A DNA stretch of 12,017 nt from JABIBT01 sp964471565 (GCA_964471565.1 CAYYFK010000016.1:1-12017), one strand, 5' to 3'. Shown: positions 5,803-12,014, counted from the stretch's first letter. The notes: generated by a model from the sequence alone, not told the origin. Numbers and translations are program-made.

Positions 5803-7131
5803 TTGAAAAATTTATATGATATTTGCATTATAGGGAGTGGTCCTGCAGGTTTATTTGCTGCAGATAAATTATCTAGAGAGGGTTATAAAGTTGGAATTAT
5901 AGAAAAAACTCCTTATTGTTCTGGTGGATTGATTAATGATGGAAAATTAAATCTTTCTACAAAGATTGGAATGGATTTAGAAAAATTGGGTTTAGATGTT
6001 GAAGAGGCTGAAGCGTATATTAGTTATGTAGACAACATGTTGCTTGGTTTCGGTGCTGATCCAAAAATTTATGGTACGGACGTAAAAGAGATTGAGACTT
6101 GGACTGACAGAGCAAGCAGGTATGGTATCCAGTTAATCTCTGCAAGACAAAGACATATTGGGACTGATAAATCTAAAGAGTTAATCAAAGAATTTCGAAA
6201 TCATTTAAGTAACTCTGGTGTTGAATTTCACTTAAATACTGATATAAAAAATATAAAAAAAGAGGATTTGTTTATTCTGGAGAGTGACGAAGGAGAGTTT
6301 CAATCGAAATATCTATTGGCTTCCCCTGGGAGAAGTGGTGCTTACTGGTTTAGAGAGCAGGCTCGAAATTTAGGAGTTGAGACTAAATTTGGCCCTATTG
6401 ATGTAGGCGTTAGAATTGAAATGTTGAATGAGATATATCAAGAAATTACTGACGTTATATATGATCCTAAATTTATTTATGAGAATCCATTTAGGGGAGG
6501 AAGGATAAGAACGTTTTGTACTAATCCAGGTGGCAGAGTTAGAATGGAGAATATGGAGAGTAATGGAGAAACTCTAAAATTAATAAATGGAGATGGTCTA
6601 AAGGGCAATAAGACAAAGAATACAAATATGGCTATTTTGGTTACAAATAATCTAACTGAACCGATGGTGGATACTACTGAGTTTGGTAGAGAAATTGCTT
6701 TAAGAACTTTGATGCTTGGGGGAGGAAAACCTTTAGTTCAAAGGGTTGGTGATTTTTTAGCCGGAAAGAGATCCCATAAAGAAACTTTTAATGAAGGAAT
6801 ATATAAAAGATTAGAATCGAAATTAGAAAAGAAAGGGATAGTTACCCCAGGAGATATTGGCAGGGCGTATGATATGAGAATTGGGAGTGATATTGAAGTG
6901 TTTTTGAGGGTAATGGATAGAATCTTTCCTGGTTTTACTTCGAATGAAAATTTATTATACGCTCCAGAAATTAAATTTTATGATACTGATTATGTAACAA
7001 CTAAAGATTTGGAGACTACTGTTGAAGATTTATTTGTTGCTGGAGATGGTTGTGGCAAATCTAGGGGGATTGTTGGAGCAGGTATGACTGGAATTATGGC
7101 CGCAGAAGGAATAATTAAAAAAAATGGATAG
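5803..7131 (+). CDS. FAD-dependent dehydrogenase, COG2509-like
   Basis: A 442-aa flavoprotein of the uncharacterised FAD-dependent dehydrogenase family (COG2509-like); substrate unknown. The N-terminal Rossmann motif GSGPAG (11-16) with Glu34 at the end of strand 2 binds the ADP part of FAD. The C-terminal VAGDGCGKSRGIVGAG (412-427) completes the FAD site. Internal blocks typical of the family include ASPGRSGAYWFREQ, GPIDVGVRIE and FRGGRIRTFCTNPGG. The start is a TTG: an in-frame TGA at 5779-5781 closes the frame upstream, no ATG lies between, and the next internal Met would delete the GxGxxG motif. The ATG at 5778 is in another frame. A T-rich tract follows the stop. Confidence 0.88.
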   Translation: MKNLYDICIIGSGPAGLFAADKLSREGYKVGIIEKTPYCSGGLINDGKLNLSTKIGMDLEKLGLDVEEAEAYISYVDNMLLGFGADPKIYGTDVKEIETWTDRASRYGIQLISARQRHIGTDKSKELIKEFRNHLSNSGVEFHLNTDIKNIKKEDLFILESDEGEFQSKYLLASPGRSGAYWFREQARNLGVETKFGPIDVGVRIEMLNEIYQEITDVIYDPKFIYENPFRGGRIRTFCTNPGGRVRMENMESNGETLKLINGDGLKGNKTKNTNMAILVTNNLTEPMVDTTEFGREIALRTLMLGGGKPLVQRVGDFLAGKRSHKETFNEGIYKRLESKLEKKGIVTPGDIGRAYDMRIGSDIEVFLRVMDRIFPGFTSNENLLYAPEIKFYDTDYVTTKDLETTVEDLFVAGDGCGKSRGIVGAGMTGIMAAEGIIKKNG

Positions 7132-7138
7132 AAGAGCA

Positions 7139-7152
7139 TTTATTTTTTATTT
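7139..7152 (+). terminator. T-rich tract after the FAD dehydrogenase gene
   Basis: TTTATTTTTTATTT begins 8 nt after the stop codon, a plausible archaeal intrinsic terminator. No stable hairpin precedes it. Confidence 0.45.
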
Positions 7153-7184
7153 GAAGGCATCTCATTAAATGGAAAAGTCGATGG

Positions 7185-7260
7185 AGCTTATAAATATTTA
7201 TGTAATAACTACCCCAAGGTAATTATTTGCAAAGATAAATCTTATAAATAAAATTATATT
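7185..7260 (+). promoter_or_regulatory. Two TATA-like elements upstream of the HAM1-like gene
   Basis: GCTTATAAATATTTATG (7187-7203) and CTTATAAATAAAA (7241-7253) share the core CTTATAAATA, 53 bp apart. The proximal one is about 20-28 nt before the ATG at 7270 and fits a leaderless mRNA. The distal one would start transcription near 7215-7220, giving a 50-nt leader or a separate short transcript. No other gene is visible in this 138-bp gap. Confidence 0.5.
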
Positions 7261-7269
7261 CTTAAATTC

Positions 7270-7827
7270 ATGGGAAATGAATTATTTCTTTTAACTGGGA
7301 ATAAGGGTAAGCTTATAGCGGCAAATAAAGCATTTTCAGAATATGGCATTGTTCTAAAACAAATTGATACTGATTATCCGGAGATTCAGGGTAGAAATAG
7401 TCTTGAGATTGCAAAACATTCTGCTATTGAGGCTGCCAAAGATTTTAACGCTATTGTAGTTAGGGAAGACCACAGTTTATTTATTAAATCATTAGAGGGT
7501 TTTCCTGGGCCTTATACAAGTTATTTTGATAAAACAATCCCTGCAAAACACATATTAGAATTATTAGAAAATATGGAAGATAGAAGCGCATATATGGAAC
7601 TTGCAGCAGTTATAGCATATCCCAATGGAAAAACAAAAGAATTTGTTTACAAAGTTCCACTTAAGTTATCGAAGTCAGAAAAAGGGAATAGGGGAAATTG
7701 GGATAAAATTCTTATGCTGAAAGATAGTAATTTGACCTTTGCAGAAGTTGAAGAAGGAACTAATACTGAGGTTTGGTTAAAAAATTATGAAGAAATAGCT
7801 AAATTTATTAAAGGAAAAAAAGGGTAA
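7270..7827 (+). CDS. Divergent HAM1/ITPA-like nucleotide pyrophosphatase
   Basis: A 185-aa member of the HAM1/RdgB/ITPA fold, whose normal job is hydrolysing non-canonical XTP/dITP to monophosphates. Visible family landmarks are TGNKGKL (9-15), the acidic YPEIQG around Glu38, VREDHSLFIKSLEGFPGPY (64-82, Asp67 at the catalytic Asp position), DRSAY and LTFAE (155-159). Differences matter: the usual DSG/DTG next to the catalytic Asp reads DHS, the FGYDP/FGWDP motif reads GNWDK, and the C-terminal KN..SHR base-recognition motif is missing, replaced by TNTEVWLKN. It may therefore be inactive or recognise another nucleotide. It starts at or near its transcription start and is followed after 19 nt by chorismate mutase. 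Confidence 0.82.
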   Translation: MGNELFLLTGNKGKLIAANKAFSEYGIVLKQIDTDYPEIQGRNSLEIAKHSAIEAAKDFNAIVVREDHSLFIKSLEGFPGPYTSYFDKTIPAKHILELLENMEDRSAYMELAAVIAYPNGKTKEFVYKVPLKLSKSEKGNRGNWDKILMLKDSNLTFAEVEEGTNTEVWLKNYEEIAKFIKGKKG

Positions 7828-7846
7828 CATCTTAATTTTAAATAAA

Positions 7847-8116
7847 ATGGTGGATAATGAATTAAACAAATTGAGAAAAGAAATAAATCTAGTTGATGAA
7901 TCACTACTTAACATCTTAGAAAAAAGATTTGAAATAATTGATAGAGTTGCTCTTTTTAAAAGCAAACAAAATTTGCCAATAGAAAATCGTCAAAGGGAGT
8001 CGGAAATAATTGAGACTTTGGAGAGAAAAAATACAAAACTTGATCCAAATCTAATAAAAGATATTCTCAAAATAATTTTTAATTATTCAAAAGATAAACA
8101 GTTAAATAAAAATTAA
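7847..8116 (+). CDS. Chorismate mutase, AroQ class
   Basis: An 89-aa all-helical enzyme converting chorismate to prephenate, the branch point to phenylalanine and tyrosine; AroQ-type proteins act as intertwined dimers. Residues matching the E. coli chorismate mutase active site can be read directly: Arg10, Arg27, Lys38, Arg50 and Glu51. Asn47 stands where Asp is usual, and Gln85 may be the C-terminal glutamine. The chain is a stand-alone domain with no fused prephenate dehydratase or dehydrogenase. It begins 19 nt after the HAM1-like gene, so the two are probably cotranscribed. No other shikimate-pathway gene is in the window. A T6 run (8131-8136) follows in the convergent gap. Confidence 0.93.
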   Translation: MVDNELNKLRKEINLVDESLLNILEKRFEIIDRVALFKSKQNLPIENRQRESEIIETLERKNTKLDPNLIKDILKIIFNYSKDKQLNKN

Positions 8117-8138
8117 AATAAGTTGTACGCTTTTTTAA
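8117..8138 (+). terminator. Convergent gap with T6 run after chorismate mutase
   Basis: The 22-nt space between convergent genes contains T6 at 8131-8136, suitable as terminator for the plus-strand transcript. No matching element for the minus-strand gene is seen within the gap. Confidence 0.4.
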
Positions 8139-8354
8139 TTATAATTCAACAATTTGAAATTTTTTATCTCTTTTAACTTTTTTTAACTCGTATTTTTTGA
8201 TTTTATTATCATCAGCGTATTTTTTAGCTGCTTCTTCTGTTTTGAATGTTTTTGGACCTTTTTTTCTAGGAATACCTTTAATTCTTGCTCGGTGTGGCAA
8301 ATGGGTTCCAAAACCCATTTTTCTCTTAGCCCTAGTATGTATCTTCTTAACCAT
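8139..8354 (-). CDS. Small very basic protein, possibly ribosome- or RNA-associated
   Basis: Seventy-one residues, of which by hand count 19 are Lys and 6 are Arg (about 35 percent). The N-terminal half, with HTRAKRKMGFGTHLPHRARI (6-25) and KGIPRKKGPKTF, looks like the extended basic tails of ribosomal proteins. The segment KTFKTEEAAKKYADDN (35-50) resembles a short helix, followed by a lysine-rich strand and VEL terminus. I cannot assign it to a named ribosomal protein family. Its own TATA box (TTTATAAATT, minus strand, 8388-8379) sits about 25-34 nt before the ATG, immediately after the glmS stop, so it is probably transcribed separately and strongly. Confidence 0.72.
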   Translation of the reverse strand: MVKKIHTRAKRKMGFGTHLPHRARIKGIPRKKGPKTFKTEEAAKKYADDNKIKKYELKKVKRDKKFQIVEL

Positions 8355-8374
8355 TATAGAATTTTGTTAAAATA

Positions 8375-8389
8375 ATTAATTTATAAAGT
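8375..8389 (-). promoter_or_regulatory. TATA box of the small basic protein gene
   Basis: Minus-strand CTTTATAAATTAATT lies in the 38-nt gap between the glmS stop and this gene's ATG at 8354, 21-35 nt upstream. The position suits a leaderless transcript independent of glmS. Confidence 0.55.
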
Positions 8390-8392
8390 TAC

Positions 8393-10189
8393 CTATTCCA
8401 CTGTTACCGACTTTGCTAAATTTCTAGGTTTGTCTACATCAAGTCCTTTTAAATCTGCTATGTGATATGCTAATAACTGCAAGGGTAAAACATTCATTAT
8501 TGGTGAGAGCTCTTCTATTGTGTCTGGAACTTTTATTGTGTAGTCTGCTAGTTTTTTTATTTCATAATCATTATCATTTTTTATAGCTATAATTTTTCCA
8601 TTTCTAGATTTTACCTCTTGCATATTACTTAATATTTTTGGGGATAGATCTGATTTTGTTGCTATGAATACTACTGGCATGTTTTCATCTATCAAAGCTA
8701 TTGGCCCGTGCTTCATTTCTGCTGCAGGATATCCCTCTGCGTGAATATAAGAAATTTCTTTTAGTTTCAATGCCCCTTCTAAAGCGACTGGAAAGTTTAT
8801 TCCTCTTCCCAAATAAAGGAAATTCTTTGAGTCTTTGAATTCTTTCGCTATTTCTCTTATTTTTGTATCCTCTTTTAAGAATTCTTCTATCTTTCTAGGT
8901 AATAATTTTATTTCATCCATTATATCTTGTCTTATTGGGAGATTTTTTTCTTCTGCTATATGTAATGAGAGTAATACTAAGGATAAAACTTGACTTGTGA
9001 ATGCTTTTGTTGATGCTACTCCAATTTCTGGACCTGCATGAAGATAAATCCCAGAATCTACTTCTCTTGCTATTGTAGATCCAACTACATTGATTAATCC
9101 CAAGGTTTTTGATTTTTTTGATTTGGCTTTTTTTAAAGCTGCCAAAGTGTCTGCAGTTTCTCCAGATTGTGAAATAACTATTGTCAGATCATTTTCATTT
9201 ATTATTGGATTTCTATATCTAAATTCTGATGCATAATCTACCTCTACCGGGATGTTTGTTAATTTTTCTATCAAATGTTTTCCTATTAGTGCAGAGTGCC
9301 AGCTTGTTCCACAGGCCAAAAGAATTATTCTTTGTATTTCATTTATATCAAAGTTTAAAGTTAGTTTTATGTTATCAGTTAATCTTCCCCTTAATGCATT
9401 CTTTAGAGATATTGGTTGTTCATATATTTCTTTAAGCATAAAATGTTTGAAACCTTTTTTTTCTATTTTATCTAGAGACCATTTTATTTCATGAATCTCT
9501 TTGTCTATATATTTTCCGTTAATGTGTTTGACTTTATAGCTATCCTTCTTTATTTTTGCTATTTCATTATCATCTAAATATATAACCCTCTTTGTATGCT
9601 CTAATATTGCAGGTACATCTGAAGCTACGAAATTTTCGTTATCCCCTAGGCCTATAATTAGGGGGGAGCCTTTTCTAGCCGCTATTATTTCTTCTTTGTC
9701 TTTATTTATAACTGCTAAGCCATATGTTCCTTCCACTAGTTCTAATGCTTTTATTGTTGCTTCTTCCAAATCATCTTTATAGAATTTTGAAATTAAATGT
9801 GCTAGAATTTCTGAATCTGTATCTGAATTGAATTTTACTCCTTCTTTTTTTAGTAGTTCTTTCAATGCATTGTGGTTTTCTATTATTCCATTGTGAACTA
9901 TTGAGATTGAATTATTTTGATTATTATGTGGGTGTGAGTTTATATTATTTGGTGAACCATTTGTGGCCCAACGAGTATGTGCAATTCCTATGTTCCCTTT
10001 GAGTTCATTTAATTTGTAGGTCTTGTTTACTTCTTCTACCTTTCCTGCTCCTTTTCTTGTCTCAAGCACATTGTTATTTAACGTTGTTATACCTACAGAA
10101 TCATATCCCCTATATTCTAATTTCTTTAAGCAATCCAATAATATTCCACTTATTTCTCTATACCCCACATACCCAGCTATTCCGCACAT
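8393..10189 (-). CDS. glmS: Glutamine--fructose-6-phosphate aminotransferase
   Basis: Makes glucosamine-6-phosphate from fructose-6-phosphate and glutamine, the first step toward UDP-N-acetylglucosamine. The 598-aa protein is complete. The N-terminal glutaminase domain has nucleophile Cys2 (MCGI), EYRGYDS (25-31), HTRWATNG (71-78), VHNGIIENH (98-106) and SDTDSE (122-127). Two SIS sugar-isomerase domains follow, with CGTSWHSALIGKHL and ISQSGETADTLAALK, then GRGINFPVALEGALKLKEISYIHAEGY (split blocks) and MKHGP. The C-terminus PRNLAKSVTVE is the conserved loop ending. The start is certain from MCGI and from GGAGG 9 nt upstream. It overlaps by 13 nt an endonuclease ORF that begins with a second copy of this gene's first 28 codons, so its expression is probably coupled to that ORF. 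Confidence 0.97.
   Translation of the reverse strand: MCGIAGYVGYREISGILLDCLKKLEYRGYDSVGITTLNNNVLETRKGAGKVEEVNKTYKLNELKGNIGIAHTRWATNGSPNNINSHPHNNQNNSISIVHNGIIENHNALKELLKKEGVKFNSDTDSEILAHLISKFYKDDLEEATIKALELVEGTYGLAVINKDKEEIIAARKGSPLIIGLGDNENFVASDVPAILEHTKRVIYLDDNEIAKIKKDSYKVKHINGKYIDKEIHEIKWSLDKIEKKGFKHFMLKEIYEQPISLKNALRGRLTDNIKLTLNFDINEIQRIILLACGTSWHSALIGKHLIEKLTNIPVEVDYASEFRYRNPIINENDLTIVISQSGETADTLAALKKAKSKKSKTLGLINVVGSTIAREVDSGIYLHAGPEIGVASTKAFTSQVLSLVLLSLHIAEEKNLPIRQDIMDEIKLLPRKIEEFLKEDTKIREIAKEFKDSKNFLYLGRGINFPVALEGALKLKEISYIHAEGYPAAEMKHGPIALIDENMPVVFIATKSDLSPKILSNMQEVKSRNGKIIAIKNDNDYEIKKLADYTIKVPDTIEELSPIMNVLPLQLLAYHIADLKGLDVDKPRNLAKSVTVE
10106..10189 (-). repeat. glmS 5' end, copy 2 (functional start of glmS)
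   Basis: Codons 1-28 of intact glmS. Hand alignment with 11188-11271 gives about 59 of 84 identical bases (about 70 percent) and no gaps, with differences at silent and replacement sites. Homology ends at the shared TAT-(A/G)GG-GGA. The two copies are direct repeats 1082 bp apart. Confidence 0.8.
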
Positions 10190-11271
10190 TGCTTATATCC
10201 TCCAAGTAAATTTTTTAACTTATCTTTCTTTATTGGATGCAAGAACCCAACTAACTTATCGAATTTTTTTATGTTGTTTCTACCAGTTATTGAAAAGTAA
10301 AACATTTTTGATCTACTCTTAGAATTATGAATAAGTATTTTATTTGGTACCACTCCTATTTTAATTAGAATTTTTCTAATATCAGATAATAACTCCTTTC
10401 TTACAAGAGACAAAACAACCATTTTTTTTGAGGGATATAGAAATCCATCATCATCATATATCGCCTGTAAGAACTTTCCTAAAATCTTTTTATTGCCAGA
10501 TTTTTTCATAATTGATGGAACGCTCTTTTTATCATTATTTAAATCATATTCTAGAAGTGTATATAGAATAAATCCTATTGATGTATTCAACCAAATTTCA
10601 TCTCCTCTAATTTCTCTCTCCCTTGAATAGATTTCATTATTATCAAAAACTTCATAAATATCTTCTTTAAAAGAATTGAGTAAAATTTGTTCATTATTTA
10701 CATAAAATGCTCTATATTTTCCTTCTAATTTTTTTATATGGATCCCTCCATCTCCAACTATATGTCCAAGAATTCTAGCTAAGTTTTCATTTAAAAATAT
10801 TTTTTGAAATTTGATTGGTGATGAATTTTTTGTTTTAGTGAATAATATCTCGCTTTCTAATATCTTGTTATTAATTTTTATTAATTTACATAAATCTGAT
10901 AAGGTCTTATAATTGACCCAATAGTTTTTATCTTTTCTAATTCTATATAATGTATTTCTTGATATCTTAAGTTTTGAAAAGATTTTTTTCTGAATAATTA
11001 TCCTTGAGTTAATCTCATTCCTCAATGTTTCATCAATTTGAACATAATACTTGCCTCTTTTTATAATATTAGTTAGATTCATCTTTGTAGAGAAGTTATT
11101 AGAATTTATAAATTTTTGCTTAGCCCATCCTTCATGGCCATTGCAATTGTAAGGAATTTGATTAAAATGTTCTGCTTCGTTTAAACTTCCCCCATACTCT
11201 AATTTTTTTAATCCATTTATTAGAATTTTAGTTGCTTCTTTTTCCCCAATATAACCAATTATACCACACAT
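10177..11271 (-). CDS. LAGLIDADG endonuclease fused to a GlmS N-terminal fragment
   Basis: A 364-aa chimeric ORF. Residues 1-28 align without gaps to the GlmS N-terminus encoded downstream (17 of 28 identical, including MCGI and KKLEY). Residues 29-63 match nothing I know. Residues about 85-135 look like a helix-turn-helix DNA-binding region (KKIFSKLKISRNTLYRIRK). The endonuclease core follows: motif 1 LARILGHIVGDGG (164-176, Asp174), motif 2 ILGKFLQAIYDDDG (263-276, Asp275), and a NNIKKFDKLVGFLHP ending like that of the other endonuclease here. The catalytic acids are intact. Met64 (11082) could be an internal start giving the endonuclease alone. It lacks intein splice motifs. A TATA-like CTATTAAAAA lies about 25-30 nt before the ATG, probably the former glmS promoter. 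It overlaps glmS by 13 nt. Confidence 0.88.
   Translation of the reverse strand: MCGIIGYIGEKEATKILINGLKKLEYGGSLNEAEHFNQIPYNCNGHEGWAKQKFINSNNFSTKMNLTNIIKRGKYYVQIDETLRNEINSRIIIQKKIFSKLKISRNTLYRIRKDKNYWVNYKTLSDLCKLIKINNKILESEILFTKTKNSSPIKFQKIFLNENLARILGHIVGDGGIHIKKLEGKYRAFYVNNEQILLNSFKEDIYEVFDNNEIYSREREIRGDEIWLNTSIGFILYTLLEYDLNNDKKSVPSIMKKSGNKKILGKFLQAIYDDDGFLYPSKKMVVLSLVRKELLSDIRKILIKIGVVPNKILIHNSKSRSKMFYFSITGRNNIKKFDKLVGFLHPIKKDKLKNLLGGYKQCAE
10199..10203 (-). promoter_or_regulatory. Shine-Dalgarno GGAGG of glmS inside the endonuclease ORF
   Basis: Minus-strand TGGAGGATATAAGCAATG: GGAGG is 9 nt before the glmS ATG at 10189 and codes for Gly-Gly in the upstream ORF, whose TAG (10179-10177) lies just inside glmS. 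The layout is typical of translational coupling and shows that intact glmS does not rely on the original upstream start. Confidence 0.8.
11188..11271 (-). repeat. glmS 5' end, copy 1 (start of the endonuclease ORF)
   Basis: First 28 codons of the chimeric ORF, homologous to the glmS start at 10106-10189. Arg27 of the conserved EYRGYDS is Gly here, and the next codon leaves the glmS sequence entirely. It is probably the remnant of the interrupted resident gene. The alternative, that this copy came with the element, is not excluded. Confidence 0.75.
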
Positions 11272-11289
11272 AAAATAGATTTGCTTAAT

Positions 11290-11303
11290 TTGTTTTTAAT
11301 AGT
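11290..11303 (-). promoter_or_regulatory. TATA-like element before the endonuclease-glmS unit
   Basis: Minus-strand ACTATTAAAAACAA, about 20-32 nt upstream of the ATG at 11271, in the 57-nt gap after the cupin stop. It could drive the endonuclease-glmS pair from a leaderless start. The match to a TATA consensus is only moderate. Confidence 0.4.
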
Positions 11304-11328
11304 TATGGAAGAAAGTTCTTTGGGGTTA

Positions 11329-11532
11329 TCAATTATTGATCAAAACAAGAACAAAACTAGTATCTTCATTAGCTTTTAAAGAATGAATGGCGTTTTCTTT
11401 CATATGAATAAATGTTCCTGGGGACATAGTTATTTCTTTTCCTTCAAGATTAAAAATGCCCTCTCCTTCAATTGTGTAAACGAATCCTTGCTTTGTGGAT
11501 GTATGCTCAGATATTTCTGTATCTTTTGCCAT
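11329..11532 (-). CDS. Small cupin-domain protein, probably 5'-truncated
   Basis: A 67-aa cupin barrel fragment. Motif 1 region is EISEHTSTKQGFVYTIEGEG (6-25) with a single clear His; motif 2 is SPGTFIHMKENAIHSL. Cupins of this size class usually have about 100 residues with an extra N-terminal strand. That strand seems to be encoded just upstream in frame (NKLDVTLFC, ending immediately before the ATG), but this stretch has no ATG, GTG or TTG and is closed by TAA at 11578-11580. The called ATG therefore falls in the middle of the expected fold. Either the gene lost its 5' end where the hairpin cluster begins, or a non-standard start is used. No SD precedes the ATG. Function of the family member is unknown. 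Confidence 0.65.
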   Translation of the reverse strand: MAKDTEISEHTSTKQGFVYTIEGEGIFNLEGKEITMSPGTFIHMKENAIHSLKANEDTSFVLVLINN

Positions 11533-11568
11533 ACAGAATAATGTAACATCTAGCTTATTCCTTGTTAA

Positions 11569-11725
11569 GTTCTTCCGTTAGGAACGAGGAATAGTCTGCA
11601 AGACGGTTTTTGACGAAGTCAAAAAATTCCGAAGAGTTGTATTTAGGTTCATATAAATTTCTCCGTAGGAAGCTATATGTCCGAAGGACGAGAGAGGGGC
11701 TTTTTGGTTCTTTTTCTAAAAGAAC
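11569..11725. repeat. Cluster of short inverted repeats with 3-4 nt loops
   Basis: No gene of convincing length fills 11533-11799. It holds TTCC-GTTA-GGAA (11573-11584), GTCT-GCA-AGAC (11594-11604), TTTTTGAC-GAA-GTCAAAAA (11607-11625), a weak TCC-GTA-GGA (11662-11670), GTCC-GAA-GGAC (11679-11689) and GTTCTTTT-TCT-AAAAGAAC (11707-11725). Two have perfect 8-bp stems. It is more G/C-rich in places than its surroundings. It could be a structured RNA, a REP-like element or the edge of a mobile element. Confidence 0.6.
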
Positions 11726-11754
11726 ATTTAGGGCGAGAAAACGATTTAGCGATA

Positions 11755-11793
11755 CATTTATAAATATTTGATTACATTTGTAGTTTAGGTGGG
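11755..11793 (+). promoter_or_regulatory. Promoter and SD of the ribbon-helix-helix gene
   Basis: TATA box CATTTATAAATATTTG (11755-11770) and an AGGTGGG SD (11787-11793) 6 nt before the ATG at 11800. Transcription would start near 11790, so if the SD is used the leader must be short or start slightly upstream. Confidence 0.5.
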
Positions 11794-11799
11794 TTTAAA

Positions 11800-11946
11800 A
11801 TGGATTCAAAAAACATAACTTTGCGTGTTGATTCAAAACTTTATGATGAATATAGAGAGTTCTGCAAGAAGAAAGGTTTATTAGTTTCTCGTCAAGTAGA
11901 AATAATGATGGAAGAGCAGATGAAGAAAGAGGGGGCAAGAAAATGA
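11800..11946 (+). CDS. Ribbon-helix-helix (CopG/Arc-like) DNA-binding protein
   Basis: A 48-aa protein with the ribbon-helix-helix layout: strand NITLRVDSKLYDEY (5-18), helix 1 to about residue 24, turn KKKGLLVSRQ (23-32), and helix 2 (VEIMMEEQMKK). Such proteins bind DNA as dimers through the paired strands and often act as autoregulators, antitoxins or plasmid/element control proteins. The SD AGGTGGG and TATA box support the start. A 23-aa ORF overlaps its stop (ATGA, 11943-11946), as in toxin-antitoxin or control operons, but the partner is too short to name. The hairpin cluster just upstream could hold its operator. Assignment to the fold is good; the biological role is unknown. Confidence 0.75.
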   Translation: MDSKNITLRVDSKLYDEYREFCKKKGLLVSRQVEIMMEEQMKKEGARK

Positions 11947-12014
11947 CCGAATTAAACAATAATAACATCGGGCTTATGGGAAGTTCAATTTCCTCGAAAA
12001 AATTCTCCTCGTGA
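11943..12014 (+). CDS. Minute ORF (23 aa) overlapping the RHH gene stop
   Basis: Starts at ATGA overlapping the RHH stop and encodes a Ser/Asn-rich peptide (MTELNNNNIGLMG, then SSISSKKFSS) before TGA at 12012-12014. The coupled start is suggestive, but 23 residues at the window edge is weak evidence for a gene. It may be a frameshifted or decayed partner whose remainder lies beyond the window. Confidence 0.3.
   Translation: MTELNNNNIGLMGSSISSKKFSS

Noticed and set aside
5778..5819. ATG at 5778 as start of the FAD dehydrogenase
   Set aside because: It is out of frame with the Rossmann motif and closes after 13 codons; an in-frame TGA at 5779-5781 also prevents extension upstream of the TTG.
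10190..10260. glmS ribozyme or riboswitch before glmS
   Set aside because: The upstream sequence is coding for the endonuclease C-terminus, has no recognisable ribozyme core, and the element is known from bacteria.
9229..10322. Plus-strand open frames across glmS
   Set aside because: They lie antisense to clear GlmS domains and encode low-complexity hydrophobic or Ser/Phe-rich strings typical of reverse-strand reading.
10106..11190. Archaeal pre-mRNA intron joining copy 1 to glmS codon 29
   Set aside because: I could not find a bulge-helix-bulge pairing between the copy 1 end and the copy 2 end. The copy 2 start has a strong SD and ATG, which an intron would not need.
10177..11271. Intein inside GlmS
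   Set aside because: The residue after the GlmS fragment is Ser, but no block A/B splicing motifs are seen, the ORF ends in YKQCAE instead of His-Asn plus Cys/Ser/Thr, and it stops before joining GlmS. The downstream glmS is complete on its own.
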